A stretch of DNA of 64,000 nucleotides, taken from contig NZ_CP004372.1 of assembly GCF_000590925.1 (NCBI RefSeq), positions 656,001 to 720,000 on the forward strand. The letters are read 5' to 3'. The translations under genes were made by a program, and so were the position numbers. The notes beneath the pieces were generated by a model. The model had not been told where the DNA came from. It saw only the letters and a program-made list of their open reading frames with translations, and did no database searches. The stretch comes from Roseibacterium elongatum DSM 19469 (GTDB lineage Bacteria; Pseudomonadota; Alphaproteobacteria; Rhodobacterales; Rhodobacteraceae). This document shows positions 19,513 through 29,011 of this stretch, piece by piece (positions within the stretch are counted from its first letter, which is position 1; each line of letters begins with the position of its first letter).

Positions 19513-21460
19513 ATGAACCGAACACCCTTGCTCGTCGGCAGCGCCGCCTTCGCCCTGGCCGCCGTGCTGTCCATCGCCGTTGCGATCCTGAGCGCCCTCA
19601 CGATCGAGCGCCGGTCCGTCGAGGCCGTCAGCGACGCCTTTGCCAGCGAGGGCCTCGGCTGGGCCGAGATCAGCGCGGACGGTCTGCAACTGTTTCTCGA
19701 TGGCACCGCCCCCGACCGAAGCCGACGCATTTCGCGCCGTAAGCCGCGCGGGTGCCATCGTGGATGCGGATCGCGTGGTCAACCGCCTGGAAATCGCCGT
19801 TGCCGACACGGCCACCGCTCCGCGTTTCTCGCTGGACATGCTGCGCAATGGCGACGGGATCCAATTGATCGGTCTGGTCCCGGCCAGCACGGGGCGCGAC
19901 GCCGTTGTCAGCGCCATTTCAGAGGTCGCCGAAGGCACCGATGTCACGGATATGGTCGAGGCCGCCGATTACCCCGCGCCGGAAAGCTGGGGCGCCGCAC
20001 TGGACTATGGGCTGCGGGCGCTGCAGCAATTGCCCCGGTCGAAGGTCACGATCTTCGCCGACCGCGTCGAGGTCGAAGCGATCAGCGAAAATGCCGAACA
20101 GCGGGCCGCGTTTCTTGCCGCGCTCGAACGGAACCAACCCGAAGATATCGAGATCATCCTCGATATCTCGGCCCCGCGCCCCGTTATCACCCCGTTTGCG
20201 CTGCGCGTGGTGCGCGATACCGATGGCACCCGCTTTGAAACATGCGCCGCCGACACGCAGGAGGCGCTGGAGCGTATCGTTGACGCCGGCCGGGCTGCGG
20301 GCGTCACCGGCGATATCGACTGCACGATCGGCCTTGGCGTGCCATCCCCCCGTTGGGCAGCGGCCGTCGTGCGCGGTCTGGAAAGCCTGTCGGAACTCGA
20401 GGCCGGAACCCTGACCTTTTCCGATGCCGATGTGACCCTCGTCGGCGCGGCCGGCATGGCGCAGGACACGTTCGACCGGCTTGTCGGCGAGCTGGATGCT
20501 GACCTGCCCCCGGTCTTTTCGCTGCAAGGCGTCTTGCCGGACACACGCACCGAGGCGGGGGTCGGACCGTCGCGCCTGTTTGCAAACCTCGACGCCGAAA
20601 ACGGCGTGACCTTGCGCGGACGCCTTCCCGAAGGCGCGATCGGACGCTCGGTTCAGGCCTTCGCCATTGCCACATTCGGCCGGGACCGCACCGATCTTGC
20701 GACGCGCGACGTCGCCGACCTGCCGCAAGGGTGGTCGATCCGGGCCATGGCCGGCCTGCGTGCCCTGGCCGAATTGCACGAGGGCCAATTGACGCTGGAA
20801 CCCGACACGCTGCGCCTGTCGGGGCGCACCGGCGATCCCGAGTTGATCTCGGCGCTGACGCGGCAACTGTCGGAAGACCTCGGCCCCGGCGCCGATTTCC
20901 AGCTCGATGTCGCCTATGACGAAGAGCTTGATCCGATCGCCGCCTTGCCCACCGCCGAGGAATGCGTGGCGCAGATCCAGGCGGTTCAGGACGACGCCAA
21001 GATCATTTTCGATCCGGGCTCGGTCGAGATCAACGAAGCCTCGGGCGCGATCCTCGATCAGATCGCCGAGATCCTGCCGAACTGCCTGCACATCCGCATG
21101 GAAATCGGCGGCCATACCGACAGCCAGGGACGCGAGGAAATGAACCTGAACCTCAGTCAATCCCGCGCCGATGCCGTTTTGAACGGGCTGCTGGCGCGCG
21201 GCGTGCTGATTTCGAACCTGACTGCCCAGGGCTATGGGGAAAGCCAGCCCATCGCCTCGAACGAGACCGAGGAGGGGCGCGAACGGAACCGCCGGATCGA
21301 GTTCCGCCTGCTGGCCGCCGGGACCGAGGACACCACGGCAGCGAACGGTGCCGACGACGCGGCCGCGGACGATGACGCCAGCGACTATCCGTTCGAGTTC
21401 AGGCCAAGGCCCCGCCCGGACGCCATCGCCGAGGCCGCCGAACAGGAACAAGAGGAGTAA
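19513..21460 (+). CDS. OmpA-family outer-membrane/peptidoglycan-associated protein (frameshifted)
   Basis: After repair this is about 648 aa. An N-terminal membrane anchor or signal (LLVGSAAFALAAVLSIAVAIL) is followed by repeated BON-like alpha/beta units and a C-terminal OmpA domain with FDPGSVEI, IGGHTDSQG, LSQSRADAV, GYGESQPIASN and ERNRRIEF, the meso-diaminopimelate-binding signature. The frame breaks in a run of five C (19709-19713). Removing one C joins LDGTAPTEADAFRAVSRAG. Start at 19513 (MNRTPLL) or 19489 is uncertain because neither has a clear Shine-Dalgarno. The likely role is anchoring the outer membrane to peptidoglycan. Confidence 0.85.
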
Positions 21461-21465
21461 GGCGC

Positions 21466-21798
21466 ATGAACCGCCTGCAATTCATCATCGCCATCGCCAT
21501 CATCCTGTTCGTTGCCTTTGCCCTCGGATGGCTGGCGCGGTGGCTGGTCAACCGGTTCAGCCAGGTGTCCAGCGCCGATCTGGGCGAGATGGAGGAACTG
21601 GCGCGCGCCCTGCATGATGCCGAAGAGACGCGCGATCAGGCCATCGCCTATCTGCAACAACGCGAAACCGAGCTGACCAACCAGCTTAGCCAGACCGAGG
21701 CCGAGTTGCGCGCCGCCATGGAGGGCCTGCGCGAGGCGCGCGCCGAATCCGAGGAATTGCGCACCTATATCGAGCAGATGAACCAGGGCACGCAATGA
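21466..21798 (+). CDS. Small single-pass protein with coiled coil
   Basis: The 110-aa product has one N-terminal transmembrane helix (FIIAIAIILFVAFALGWLAR). A continuous acidic/amphipathic helix follows (from about residue 40), with heptad-like Leu/Ala spacing typical of coiled coil. It starts five bases after the OmpA-family stop, with an AAGGCGC-like site, and is probably co-transcribed with it. No specific function is known. The 3' end converges on moaE with 12 bp between stops. Confidence 0.75.
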   Translation: MNRLQFIIAIAIILFVAFALGWLARWLVNRFSQVSSADLGEMEELARALHDAEETRDQAIAYLQQRETELTNQLSQTEAELRAAMEGLREARAESEELRTYIEQMNQGTQ

Positions 21799-21810
21799 TG
21801 GCTTGGCCGG

Positions 21811-22266
21811 TCACCAGCGGCTGAGCGCGTCTTCATCCTCGTCCCGTGCGGCGACCCAAACCGCCCCGGTCGCGGTGATTTCCTTCTTCCAGAACGGCGC
21901 GCGGGACTTCAGGTAATCCATCAGGAATTCCGCCCCCTGAAACGCGTCGGCCCGATGACGCGCGGCCGTGGCCACCATCATGATCGGCTCACCCGGCCCC
22001 ATCCGTCCATACCGGTGCAGGATCATCGCATCCGACAGATTGAAGCGTTCGATGGCCTCATCGCGGATCTTGGCCAGCGCCTTTTCGGTCATGCCGGGGT
22101 AATGCTCGATCTCCATCGCGTCGAGATCGCCGGTGGCGATATCGCGCGTTAGCCCGGAAAAACTGACGACCGCACCGGCATTGCGGGCAGACATGGCGGC
22201 GGCAAAGGCGTTCAGCACGGCCCCCATGTCGAAGCTATCGGATTGCACCCGAACGCCCGCGTTCAC
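21811..22266 (-). CDS. moaE: Molybdopterin synthase catalytic subunit MoaE
   Basis: The 151-aa protein contains GAVVSFSGLTRD, the MEIEHYPGMTEKAL segment, HRYGRMGPGEPIMMVATAARHR and the catalytic Lys region DYLKSRAPFWKKE. With MoaD it converts precursor Z (cPMP) to molybdopterin. The start is GTG at 22266, two bases after the moaD stop, consistent with the fixed stoichiometry of the heterotetramer. It is the last gene of uvrC-pgsA-moaD-moaE. Confidence 0.96.
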   Translation of the reverse strand: MNAGVRVQSDSFDMGAVLNAFAAAMSARNAGAVVSFSGLTRDIATGDLDAMEIEHYPGMTEKALAKIRDEAIERFNLSDAMILHRYGRMGPGEPIMMVATAARHRADAFQGAEFLMDYLKSRAPFWKKEITATGAVWVAARDEDEDALSRW

Positions 22267-22268
22267 GT

Positions 22269-22520
22269 TCAGCCCCCCGTCATCGGCGGGAAAAAGGCCA
22301 CCTCGCGGGCGTCGCTCAGGGGCGCGTCCAGATCCACCAGATCCTGGTCCAACGCTGCCCGGATCGACGCGGTATCCGAGAATGCAAAGGCATAGGCCTC
22401 GTCCCGGCGCCGCAACTCCTCGATCAGGTCGGCCACGGTCGCCGCGTCGGTCTCGATGCTTTCATGACCGGTGCCGATCCGTTCGCGCAGCCATGCGAAA
22501 TAGCGCAGATCGCGTTTCAT
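22269..22520 (-). CDS. moaD: Molybdopterin synthase sulfur-carrier subunit MoaD
   Basis: The 83-aa beta-grasp protein (MKRDLRYFAWLRERIG...) ends with FFPPMTGG. The C-terminal Gly-Gly is the site that is adenylylated and thiocarboxylated for sulfur transfer to MoaE. The start ATG overlaps the pgsA stop as TGATG, so it is translationally coupled. Length and C-terminus match the family exactly. Confidence 0.95.
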   Translation of the reverse strand: MKRDLRYFAWLRERIGTGHESIETDAATVADLIEELRRRDEAYAFAFSDTASIRAALDQDLVDLDAPLSDAREVAFFPPMTGG

Positions 22521-23182
22521 CACGTGTCCCTCAAATACGGCAGGGCCTTGCGGAAATAGTCGAAACCGGTGACGAGCGTCAGCGCCGCGGCCAGCCACAA
22601 CAGGCACAGGCCGCCATAGGATGCCGCCATCAACCCGTAGTATTTCCACATCAGGCCGACGGTATCCTCGACCTCGCCGGCCAAGATGCCGCTGACGATT
22701 TCACCGTTCATGCCGAAAGTCTGCATGATGAAATAGTGATCGAACAGCCCCCAGGCGAACAACAGCGTGATGGCCACCATCTGCACCATCGTTTTCCACT
22801 TGGCGAGCTTGGTGACCTTCAGCGTTCCGGCCGTGTCGCCCAGAAACTCGCGCAGCCCCGAGACGAAGACCTCGCGAAACAGGATGGCCGTGACCGGCAC
22901 CAGCGTCCAGGCGGTGATGCCATGCAGACCCAGCAGAACGGCCAGCGCGATCACCACCATCGCCTTGTCCGCGATCGGGTCGAGCATGGCGCCGAACTTC
23001 GACACCTGGTTCCACGATCGGGCCATCCAACCGTCGACATAATCGGTCAGCGAGGCGACCACGAAGAGGATCATCGCCACCCAATCCGCCGCGGGGCGCG
23101 GCAGAAACAGAAAGATTAGCCCCACCATCGGCGCAGCGATCAGGCGGAACACGGTCAGGATATTCGGCACGGTCCATTGCAT
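22520..23182 (-). CDS. pgsA: CDP-diacylglycerol-glycerol-3-phosphate 3-phosphatidyltransferase PgsA
   Basis: The 220-aa membrane protein carries the complete CDP-alcohol phosphatidyltransferase motif DG(x2)AR(x8)G(x3)D(x3)D at residues 50-72 (Asp50, Gly51, Ala54, Arg55, Gly64, Asp68, Asp72). It makes phosphatidylglycerol phosphate from CDP-diacylglycerol. It follows uvrC by 18 bp and overlaps moaD. Confidence 0.96.
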   Translation of the reverse strand: MQWTVPNILTVFRLIAAPMVGLIFLFLPRPAADWVAMILFVVASLTDYVDGWMARSWNQVSKFGAMLDPIADKAMVVIALAVLLGLHGITAWTLVPVTAILFREVFVSGLREFLGDTAGTLKVTKLAKWKTMVQMVAITLLFAWGLFDHYFIMQTFGMNGEIVSGILAGEVEDTVGLMWKYYGLMAASYGGLCLLWLAAALTLVTGFDYFRKALPYLRDT

Positions 23183-23200
23183 GAGCGAAGCCTTACCGCG

Positions 23201-25069
23201 TCAGCCGCCCTCATGGAAGAAGGCGTAGATCGTCTCGGCCAACTGGCCCGAGATTCCCTCGACCGCCTTGAGGTCGGCAAGGTTGGCGCGCGCCACCGCC
23301 TTGGCGCTGCCGAAATGGTTCAACAGCGCGCGTTTACGGGTCGCGCCGACGCCGGGCACCTCGTCCAGCGGCGTGGCCGACACCGCCTTGGCGCGTTTCT
23401 GCCTGTGGGCGCCGATGGCGAACCGGTGCGCCTCGTCCCGCATGCGCTGAATGAAATAGAGGACCGGATCGTTGCGTTTCAGCGCAAAGGCGGGTTTACC
23501 GGGACGGTAGAACTCTTCCTTGCCCTGGTCGCGGTCGATGCCCTTGGCCACACCGATGAAGGGCACATCGTCGATCCCCAACTCCTCCATGATCTCGGCC
23601 ACCGCGCTGACCTGCCCGGCCCCGCCGTCGATCAGCAACAGGTCCGGCCATGCGTCTGTCTCGCGGTCGGGGGCTTCCTTGAGCAGACGCTGAAAGCGGC
23701 GGGTCAGAACCTCTTTCATCATGCCGAAATCGTCGCCCGGCGTCAGGCTGTCGCCACGAATGTTGAACTTGCGGTATTGCGATTTCACGAACCCCTCGGG
23801 CCCGGCCACGATCATCGCGCCGACGGCATGCGCACCCTGGATGTGCGAGTTGTCATAGACCTCGATCCGAGATGGCCGCCCATCGAGGTCGAACGCATCG
23901 CCAAGGCCATCGAGCAGCTTGGCCTGCGCCTGCCCCTCGGCCATGCGGCGCCCAAGGCTTTCGCGCGCATTGCGCAGGGCGCCGTCGATCAACTCGGCCT
24001 TTTCGCCCCGCTGGGGCACGAGGATCTCGACCTTGCGGCCGCGCTTTTGCGACAGGGCGTCGGCCATCAGGTCGGCGTTCTCGACCTGATGCGACAAAAG
24101 TACTTGGCGCGGCGGTTCCTTCTGGTCGTAGAACTGGCCCAAGAACGCCTCGAGCACTTCGGGTTCCTCGATATCGGGGCCGACACGCGGATAGAAATCG
24201 CGGTTGCCCCAGTTCTGGTTGGCCCGGATGAAAAAGACCTGCACACAGGCCTGCCCCCCCTCCCATATGCAGGGCGATCACGTCGGCCCGGTCACGCCGC
24301 GCGGGTTAATGCCCTGGGCCGATTGCACGGCAGTCAGCGCGCGGATGCGGTCGCGCAGCGCTGCGGCACGTTCGAATTCCATCGCGGCCGAGGCAGCCTG
24401 CATGTCCGCCGCAAGGCGCTGCTGCAGATCCTTCGAGTCGCCCTTGAGAAAGCGTTCGGCATCGCGCACCGACGCCGCATAGTCGGCCTCGGAGATATGG
24501 CCGACGCAGGGGCCGCTGCACCGCTTGATCTGATACAACAGGCAGGGTCGTGTCCGACTGTCAAAGACGGCATCGGTGCAGTTGCGCAGCAAGAACACCT
24601 TTTGCAGCTGGTTCAGCGTGCGGTTCACCGCCCCGGCACTGGCAAAGGGGCCGAAATAGCTGCCTTTCTGCTTTTTCGCGCCACGATGCTTCTTGATCTG
24701 GGGAAAGGGGTGATCCTTGGCCACCAGGATGTTGGGAAAGCTCTTGTCGTCGCGCAGCAGCACGTTGTAGCGCGGCTTGAGCTGCTTGATCAGGTTCTGT
24801 TCCAGCAGCAGCGCTTCGGTTTCCGTGCGCGTCGTCAGGAACATCATCGAGGCGGTTTCGCGGATCATCCGCGCAATGCGCGGGCTGTGACCCGATGGCT
24901 TGGCGTAATTCGACACGCGCCGCTTCAGAGCCCGCGCCTTGCCGACATAAAGCACGCGCGATTGCGCATCGAGCATCCGATAGACACCCGGCGAATTGTC
25001 GAGCTTGCGCACATAGGTCTGGATGACCTCGTGGCCGCTTTGCGGTTGGTTTTCGACCATTTCCGACAT
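23201..25069 (-). CDS. uvrC: Excinuclease ABC subunit C (two compensating frameshifts)
   Basis: This is about 622 aa. An N-terminal GIY-YIG nuclease ([20 protein letters not shown]) is followed by the UvrB-interacting region (around [11 protein letters not shown]), the RNase-H-like endonuclease half ([30 protein letters not shown]) and C-terminal helix-hairpin-helix repeats ([31 protein letters not shown]). The frame breaks twice within about 35 bp. One base is missing at CCC 24287-24289 and one is extra in the seven-C run 24254-24260 (plus-strand view). Correcting both restores [12 protein letters not shown] and [11 protein letters not shown]. Two breaks in a core repair gene favour sequence error. 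Confidence 0.9.
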
Positions 25070-25368
25070 GCTTCAGGGCTTTAGCCGATTCCTTTCGCGG
25101 CTGCACCGGGCCGCCCCCGGATGCAAGAGTTCGAATATCCCCCATCCCTGTGGATAAGCTTTCGGATAAATCATGGGGATACAGATTTTCTCTTTATTTT
25201 TGGCCAGCTTCTGCGCTTTGCCCAGTTTTTAGGCGGTATTTTAGCGCCTTGTTTTTAAACGATATATTTTCGAACGGCCGTGCGTTTCATCGTCGCGTCA
25301 CACATTCGTTACCCTAACGTCACCAAACAGGCCACAGTGGAAAGAAATGATCGTCTCAAATGAAACGA
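25070..25368. other. AT-rich intergenic region with one perfect DnaA box
   Basis: These 299 bases separate uvrC from an upstream SDR gene. The part from about 25145 to 25330 is strikingly AT-rich for this genome. It contains T-runs (TTTTTA, TTTAAAC, ATATATTTT) and one perfect DnaA box (TTATCCACA on the minus strand, 25149-25157), with a weaker match at 25162-25170. It probably holds the uvrC promoter. The DnaA box may regulate that promoter or titrate DnaA. No second perfect box was found, so a functional origin is not claimed. Confidence 0.45.
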
Positions 25369-26145
25369 CTATTCCACCCCCAGCACGTCAGGCGTTTCCC
25401 AAGCCAGATGTTGCCCCCCATCGACACAGATCAACTGCCCCGTCACGGCCCGCGCCGCCAGGAAATAGCGCAGCGCCGCGCAGATCCCTTGCGGGTCGGC
25501 GCCACGGTGCAGAACGGTGGCCGCGCGTTGCTTGGCAAAGTGTTCGGCCGACTGCCGCGCACCCTGCATCGTGGGGCCGGGGCCGATCGCGTTCACCCGG
25601 ATATGCGGGGCCAGCGCCTGCGCTGCCGTCTTGGTAAAGGCCCACAATCCCATCTTGGCGATGGTGTAGGTCATGAATTCGGGCGTGAGCTTGCGGACCC
25701 GTTGGTCGATCATGTTGATGACCAGGCCCTGCGCCTGCGGCTCGCCGTTTTCGTCGGCCTGCGCCGGGGGCATCTGGGCGGCCAGCGCCTGCGTCAGGAC
25801 GAAGGGCGCGCGCAGGTTCGATTCCAGGTGCCTGTCCCAGCTATCGCGAGTGGCGGTTTCGATATTGTCGTAGTCGAAGACCGAGGCGTTGTTGATCAGA
25901 ACGGTGATCGGCTGGCCCAGGGCCTTGGCGGCCTCTGGCAGAAGGGCCTGCACCGCCGCCTCATCCAGCAGATCGGCCTGAACGGTCACGGCCTTCCGCC
26001 CGATGGCGCGGATCTCGGCGGCGGTTTCCTCGGCGCCGTCGGGGCTGGAATTGTAATGGACCGCAACATCATGGCCCGCCTGCGCCAGTTCCAGCGCCAT
26101 GGCCTTGCCCAGACGCTTGCCCGCGCCCGTTACCAGTGCCGTCAT
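25369..26145 (-). CDS. SDR-family oxidoreductase, pteridine-reductase-like
   Basis: The 258-aa short-chain dehydrogenase has the nucleotide motif TGAGKRLG at residues 6-13, NNASVFDYD in the NAG position, a YTIAK Tyr-x3-Lys pair and RVNAIGPGPT after it. The TGxxxRLG variant, NAS-x-F and the INMIDQR stretch before the Tyr resemble FolM/pteridine reductases more than FabG. A role in reducing dihydropterins is possible but not proven. It is separated from uvrC by the AT-rich region and is downstream of the antiporter gene. Confidence 0.8.
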   Translation of the reverse strand: MTALVTGAGKRLGKAMALELAQAGHDVAVHYNSSPDGAEETAAEIRAIGRKAVTVQADLLDEAAVQALLPEAAKALGQPITVLINNASVFDYDNIETATRDSWDRHLESNLRAPFVLTQALAAQMPPAQADENGEPQAQGLVINMIDQRVRKLTPEFMTYTIAKMGLWAFTKTAAQALAPHIRVNAIGPGPTMQGARQSAEHFAKQRAATVLHRGADPQGICAALRYFLAARAVTGQLICVDGGQHLAWETPDVLGVE

Positions 26146-26161
26146 GAGACCCTCTTTCTGC

Positions 26162-27136
26162 TCAACTCAGGAGATAGAGGATATAGGTCACGTAGAGGGC
26201 AGAGAAACCCAGACCGACGAGGCGCCCCATCTGCAGTCCGAGGAACACGAAGGGCGCCAGAACCAGCGACGCGGCCAACATCACCCACAGGTCGAAGCCG
26301 AGGAATGCGGGATCGACCGGGATCGGCCCGACAAGCGCGGCAACGCCGATAATGGCCAGCAGATTGAACATGTTCGAGCCGATGACATTGCCGAGCGCCA
26401 CATCCGCATGCCGCCGGATCGCGGCCATGACCGTCGTGGCCAGTTCCGGCAGCGAGGTGCCCACCGCAACCAGCGTCAGGCCGATGACCGTATCCGAGAC
26501 GCCATAGGCCGTGGCAATGGCGATCGAACTGTCGACCAGAAGATCGGCACCCAGCGGCAACCCGATCAGCCCCAGCAGAACGTAGAGGGCAATCTGCCAC
26601 CACGGCATATCGGGGTCGGCTTCCTCCAGGTCCTCGATATCGGGCATGTCGTCAGGGTCTTCATCGCTGGCACCATTGACCTCGCGCCGGTGCGCCCGCG
26701 CGGCGCGAACCGCGTCAAGCAGCACAAGGGCAAGGATGCTGAGCAAGACAAGCGAATGCCACCAGGTGATCGGCCCGGCAAAGGCAAGGCCGATGAACAC
26801 CACGCTGGAAAAGATCATCACCATGTAGGTGCGTTGGGTATCGCTGCCGGCGTGCAGGCCCGAAATCAGCGCCGGGATACCAAGGACCAGAAGGATATTC
26901 GCGGTGTTCGATCCGACGACATTGCCCAGTGCCAGTCCCGGCACGCCGTCGAGAACGGACTTGATGCTGATCAGCAGCTCGGGCGCGGATGTGCCGAAAG
27001 CCACGACGGTCAGGCTGACAATCAGCGCCGGTATCCCCAGACGCAGGCTCAGGTTCACCGCCCCCTTGACGAGAACGTCACCGGCAAGCAGCAGGATGAC
27101 GAGGCCAAGCCCCGCCAGCGCGAACTCGATCACCAT
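26162..27136 (-). CDS. Calcium/sodium antiporter (CaCA family, YrbG-like)
   Basis: The 324-aa membrane protein is an inverted duplication. Alpha-1 has GTSAPELLISI with GNVVGSNTANILLVLG; alpha-2 has GTSLPELATTVMAAI with GNVIGSNMFNLLAIIG. An acidic cytoplasmic loop (EDPDDMPDIEDLEEADPD) separates the halves. The Glu residues in the GTS(A/L)PEL motifs bind the cation. ATG at 27136 removes an upstream extension without family resemblance. It starts 4 bp after the stop of the zinc-ribbon gene. Confidence 0.93.
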   Translation of the reverse strand: MVIEFALAGLGLVILLLAGDVLVKGAVNLSLRLGIPALIVSLTVVAFGTSAPELLISIKSVLDGVPGLALGNVVGSNTANILLVLGIPALISGLHAGSDTQRTYMVMIFSSVVFIGLAFAGPITWWHSLVLLSILALVLLDAVRAARAHRREVNGASDEDPDDMPDIEDLEEADPDMPWWQIALYVLLGLIGLPLGADLLVDSSIAIATAYGVSDTVIGLTLVAVGTSLPELATTVMAAIRRHADVALGNVIGSNMFNLLAIIGVAALVGPIPVDPAFLGFDLWVMLAASLVLAPFVFLGLQMGRLVGLGFSALYVTYILYLLS

Positions 27137-27140
27137 GCCG

Positions 27141-27332
27141 TCAGTCCCGCCTTTCCTTGCAGTGCGGGCAATCGCCGCCACGCAGATTGTAGCGTCCACA
27201 ATCGGGACAGACGCGCGGTTTCGGCAGGCCTTTTCCACGTTTCAGCCCGGGCAGGCCCGGCAGGCGCAGACGCCCGAACATGGCCAGAACCGCCATGAAA
27301 ATCAGGAAAAGCGTGACGATCTTGACCATCAT
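27141..27332 (-). CDS. Tiny membrane-anchored zinc-ribbon protein
   Basis: The 63-aa product has one N-terminal transmembrane helix (IVTLFLIFMAVLAMFG) and a short basic linker. Its zinc ribbon has the form CPDC-x9-CPHC (PRVCPDCGRYNLRGGDCPHC). It overlaps the sppA stop by ATGA and is followed by the antiporter, so it is expressed in that operon. The partner or nucleic-acid target is unknown. Confidence 0.8.
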   Translation of the reverse strand: MMVKIVTLFLIFMAVLAMFGRLRLPGLPGLKRGKGLPKPRVCPDCGRYNLRGGDCPHCKERRD

Positions 27333-28129
27333 GACAGACCGTAGCGTGCCCAAAGGGCCTGTTCTTCGATGCCGCGCCCGAAATCCTGTGCGATTTGCGC
27401 GCCAAAGCGCTGCCAAAGGCTGCGCTTGGGGCCATAGACGGCAAAGCGGGTCTTGTCGCCGTGCAATTCCTTCATCTTGGGCACCAGATGCCCGATGCCA
27501 TCGGCAAGGCCCAAATCGACCGCTTTCGCGCCGGTCCAGAAGGCGCCGGTGAACAGATCCTTGTCCGTGCTCAGGCGGTCACCCCGCCGCGACGCGACAT
27601 GTGCCTTGAAGGCATCGTGAATGTCGGATTGCAAGTCTTTCAGCCGCTCGACATCCTCGGCGCGTTCTGGGCGGAAGGGATCAAGGATCGACTTGTCTTC
27701 GCCCGCCGTGTGAACGCGGCGTTCGATCCCGACTTTCTGCAGGGCCTCGTGAAACCCGAAACTGGCGGAAATGACGCCGATCGACCCGAGGATCGAACTG
27801 TGATCCGCCCAGATACGATCGGCCGCGCAGGCCAGCCAATACCCGCCCGAGGCCGCCACATCCTCTACAAAGGCATGAACGGGCACTTCTTTCTCGTCGG
27901 CCAGCCGCCGGATGCGCGCGGCAATCAACGAGGATTGCACCGGGCTGCCACCGGGCGAGTTGATCGACAAGGCAACGGCGGCGGGCTTTCCCTTGCGAAA
28001 GGCACGCTCGATGGCCGTGGCGACGGCAGCGTCGGACAGGCCGCCGCGCGGCGACGCCATGATCGCGCCGTTCAGCCGGATCACGGCCACGACCGGATCG
28101 GATTTCACGAAAGGGATGAAGCGTTTCAT
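27329..28129 (-). CDS. sppA: Signal peptide peptidase SppA, short (S49 family)
   Basis: This 266-aa single-domain S49 serine protease shows VAVIRLNGAI at the start, SINSPGGSPVQ, then DVAASGGYWLACAAD, whose Ser is the nucleophile, and HSSILGSIGVI. The usual catalytic Lys follows further on. It degrades signal peptides after cleavage. ATG at 28129 (MKRFIPFV) is chosen over an upstream in-frame ATG because it begins at the conserved core. It is coupled to the zinc-ribbon gene. Confidence 0.92.
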   Translation of the reverse strand: MKRFIPFVKSDPVVAVIRLNGAIMASPRGGLSDAAVATAIERAFRKGKPAAVALSINSPGGSPVQSSLIAARIRRLADEKEVPVHAFVEDVAASGGYWLACAADRIWADHSSILGSIGVISASFGFHEALQKVGIERRVHTAGEDKSILDPFRPERAEDVERLKDLQSDIHDAFKAHVASRRGDRLSTDKDLFTGAFWTGAKAVDLGLADGIGHLVPKMKELHGDKTRFAVYGPKRSLWQRFGAQIAQDFGRGIEEQALWARYGLS

Positions 28130-28207
28130 GCCCTGCGATGTAGAGTGCCCATCGCGCATCAACAAGGCAGGCGGGGCCGATTTGCCCCGCCTTGTTGTCT
28201 TTGGCGG

Positions 28208-29011
28208 CTATTGCGCCGTCCAGCCGCCATCGATCGGAATGGCCGTGCCGGTGACGTTATGGGCGATGGGGGCACACAGCCACAGGGCCAATGCCCCGAT
28301 CTCGGACGGATCGGATGTGCGTTGCGAGGGCTGTTTCTCGGCCAGCAGATCGGCAATCCCCAGATCGCGGTCGCCGCCATGCAGCCCGGCCCGCGCCTGG
28401 ATCTGAGGCTCGATGATCGCGGTTTCCGTCCAGCCAGGGCAAATGCAATTGACGGTCACGCCGCCCTTCGTCTTGTCGCCCGCCGCCGCGTATTCCAGTG
28501 CGGCAACCCGGCTCAGCCCGACAAGCCCGAACTTGGCGGCGACATAGGGCGACTTGTCCTTTGACGCGACCAGCCCATGAACCGAGGCAATGTTGATCAC
28601 GCGCCCATATCCGCGCTCGGCCATGTGCGGCAGCGCCTTTTGCATCGTTGAAAAGGCCGCGGACAGGTTGATCTGCAGGATCGTATCCCACCGGTCGCGC
28701 GGCATCTCGGCGATCGGGGCGGTATGCTGAACACCGGCATTGTTCACCAAAATATCCGCCCCGCCCCAGGCCGCGACGGCCGCCATCAACGCATCGATCC
28801 GCTCGGGGTCGCGCAAATCGCCGGGGAAGAACTCGGCCTGCGGCGATCCCTTGTCGCGCAGATGGTGACAGACTTCCTCGATCTGGGCATCACCGGCGAT
28901 GCCATGCACCGCGATGCGGGCGCCAGCCTCGGCCAGCGCTTCGGCAATGGCGAGGCCAATGCCCTGAACGGACCCCGTCACAAGGGCCGTTTTGCCGGTC
29001 AGATCGGTCAT
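28208..29011 (-). CDS. bdhA: 3-hydroxybutyrate dehydrogenase
   Basis: The 267-aa SDR has TGSVQGIGLAIA (cofactor site), NNAGVQHTAPI, INIASVHGLVASKDKSPYVAAK with the Tyr-x3-Lys pair, and VNCICPGWTETAII. The AGVQ(H/F)xxPI, SVHGLVAS and CPGWxxT sequences are specific to bacterial D-3-hydroxybutyrate dehydrogenases. It interconverts 3-hydroxybutyrate and acetoacetate in PHB turnover. The start ATG overlaps the acyl-CoA synthetase stop by 4 bp, so the two act together. Confidence 0.92.
   Translation of the reverse strand: MTDLTGKTALVTGSVQGIGLAIAEALAEAGARIAVHGIAGDAQIEEVCHHLRDKGSPQAEFFPGDLRDPERIDALMAAVAAWGGADILVNNAGVQHTAPIAEMPRDRWDTILQINLSAAFSTMQKALPHMAERGYGRVINIASVHGLVASKDKSPYVAAKFGLVGLSRVAALEYAAAGDKTKGGVTVNCICPGWTETAIIEPQIQARAGLHGGDRDLGIADLLAEKQPSQRTSDPSEIGALALWLCAPIAHNVTGTAIPIDGGWTAQ

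Noticed and set aside
25141..25330. Chromosomal replication origin
   Set aside because: Only one perfect DnaA box was seen and no dnaA, hemE or parAB genes are adjacent.
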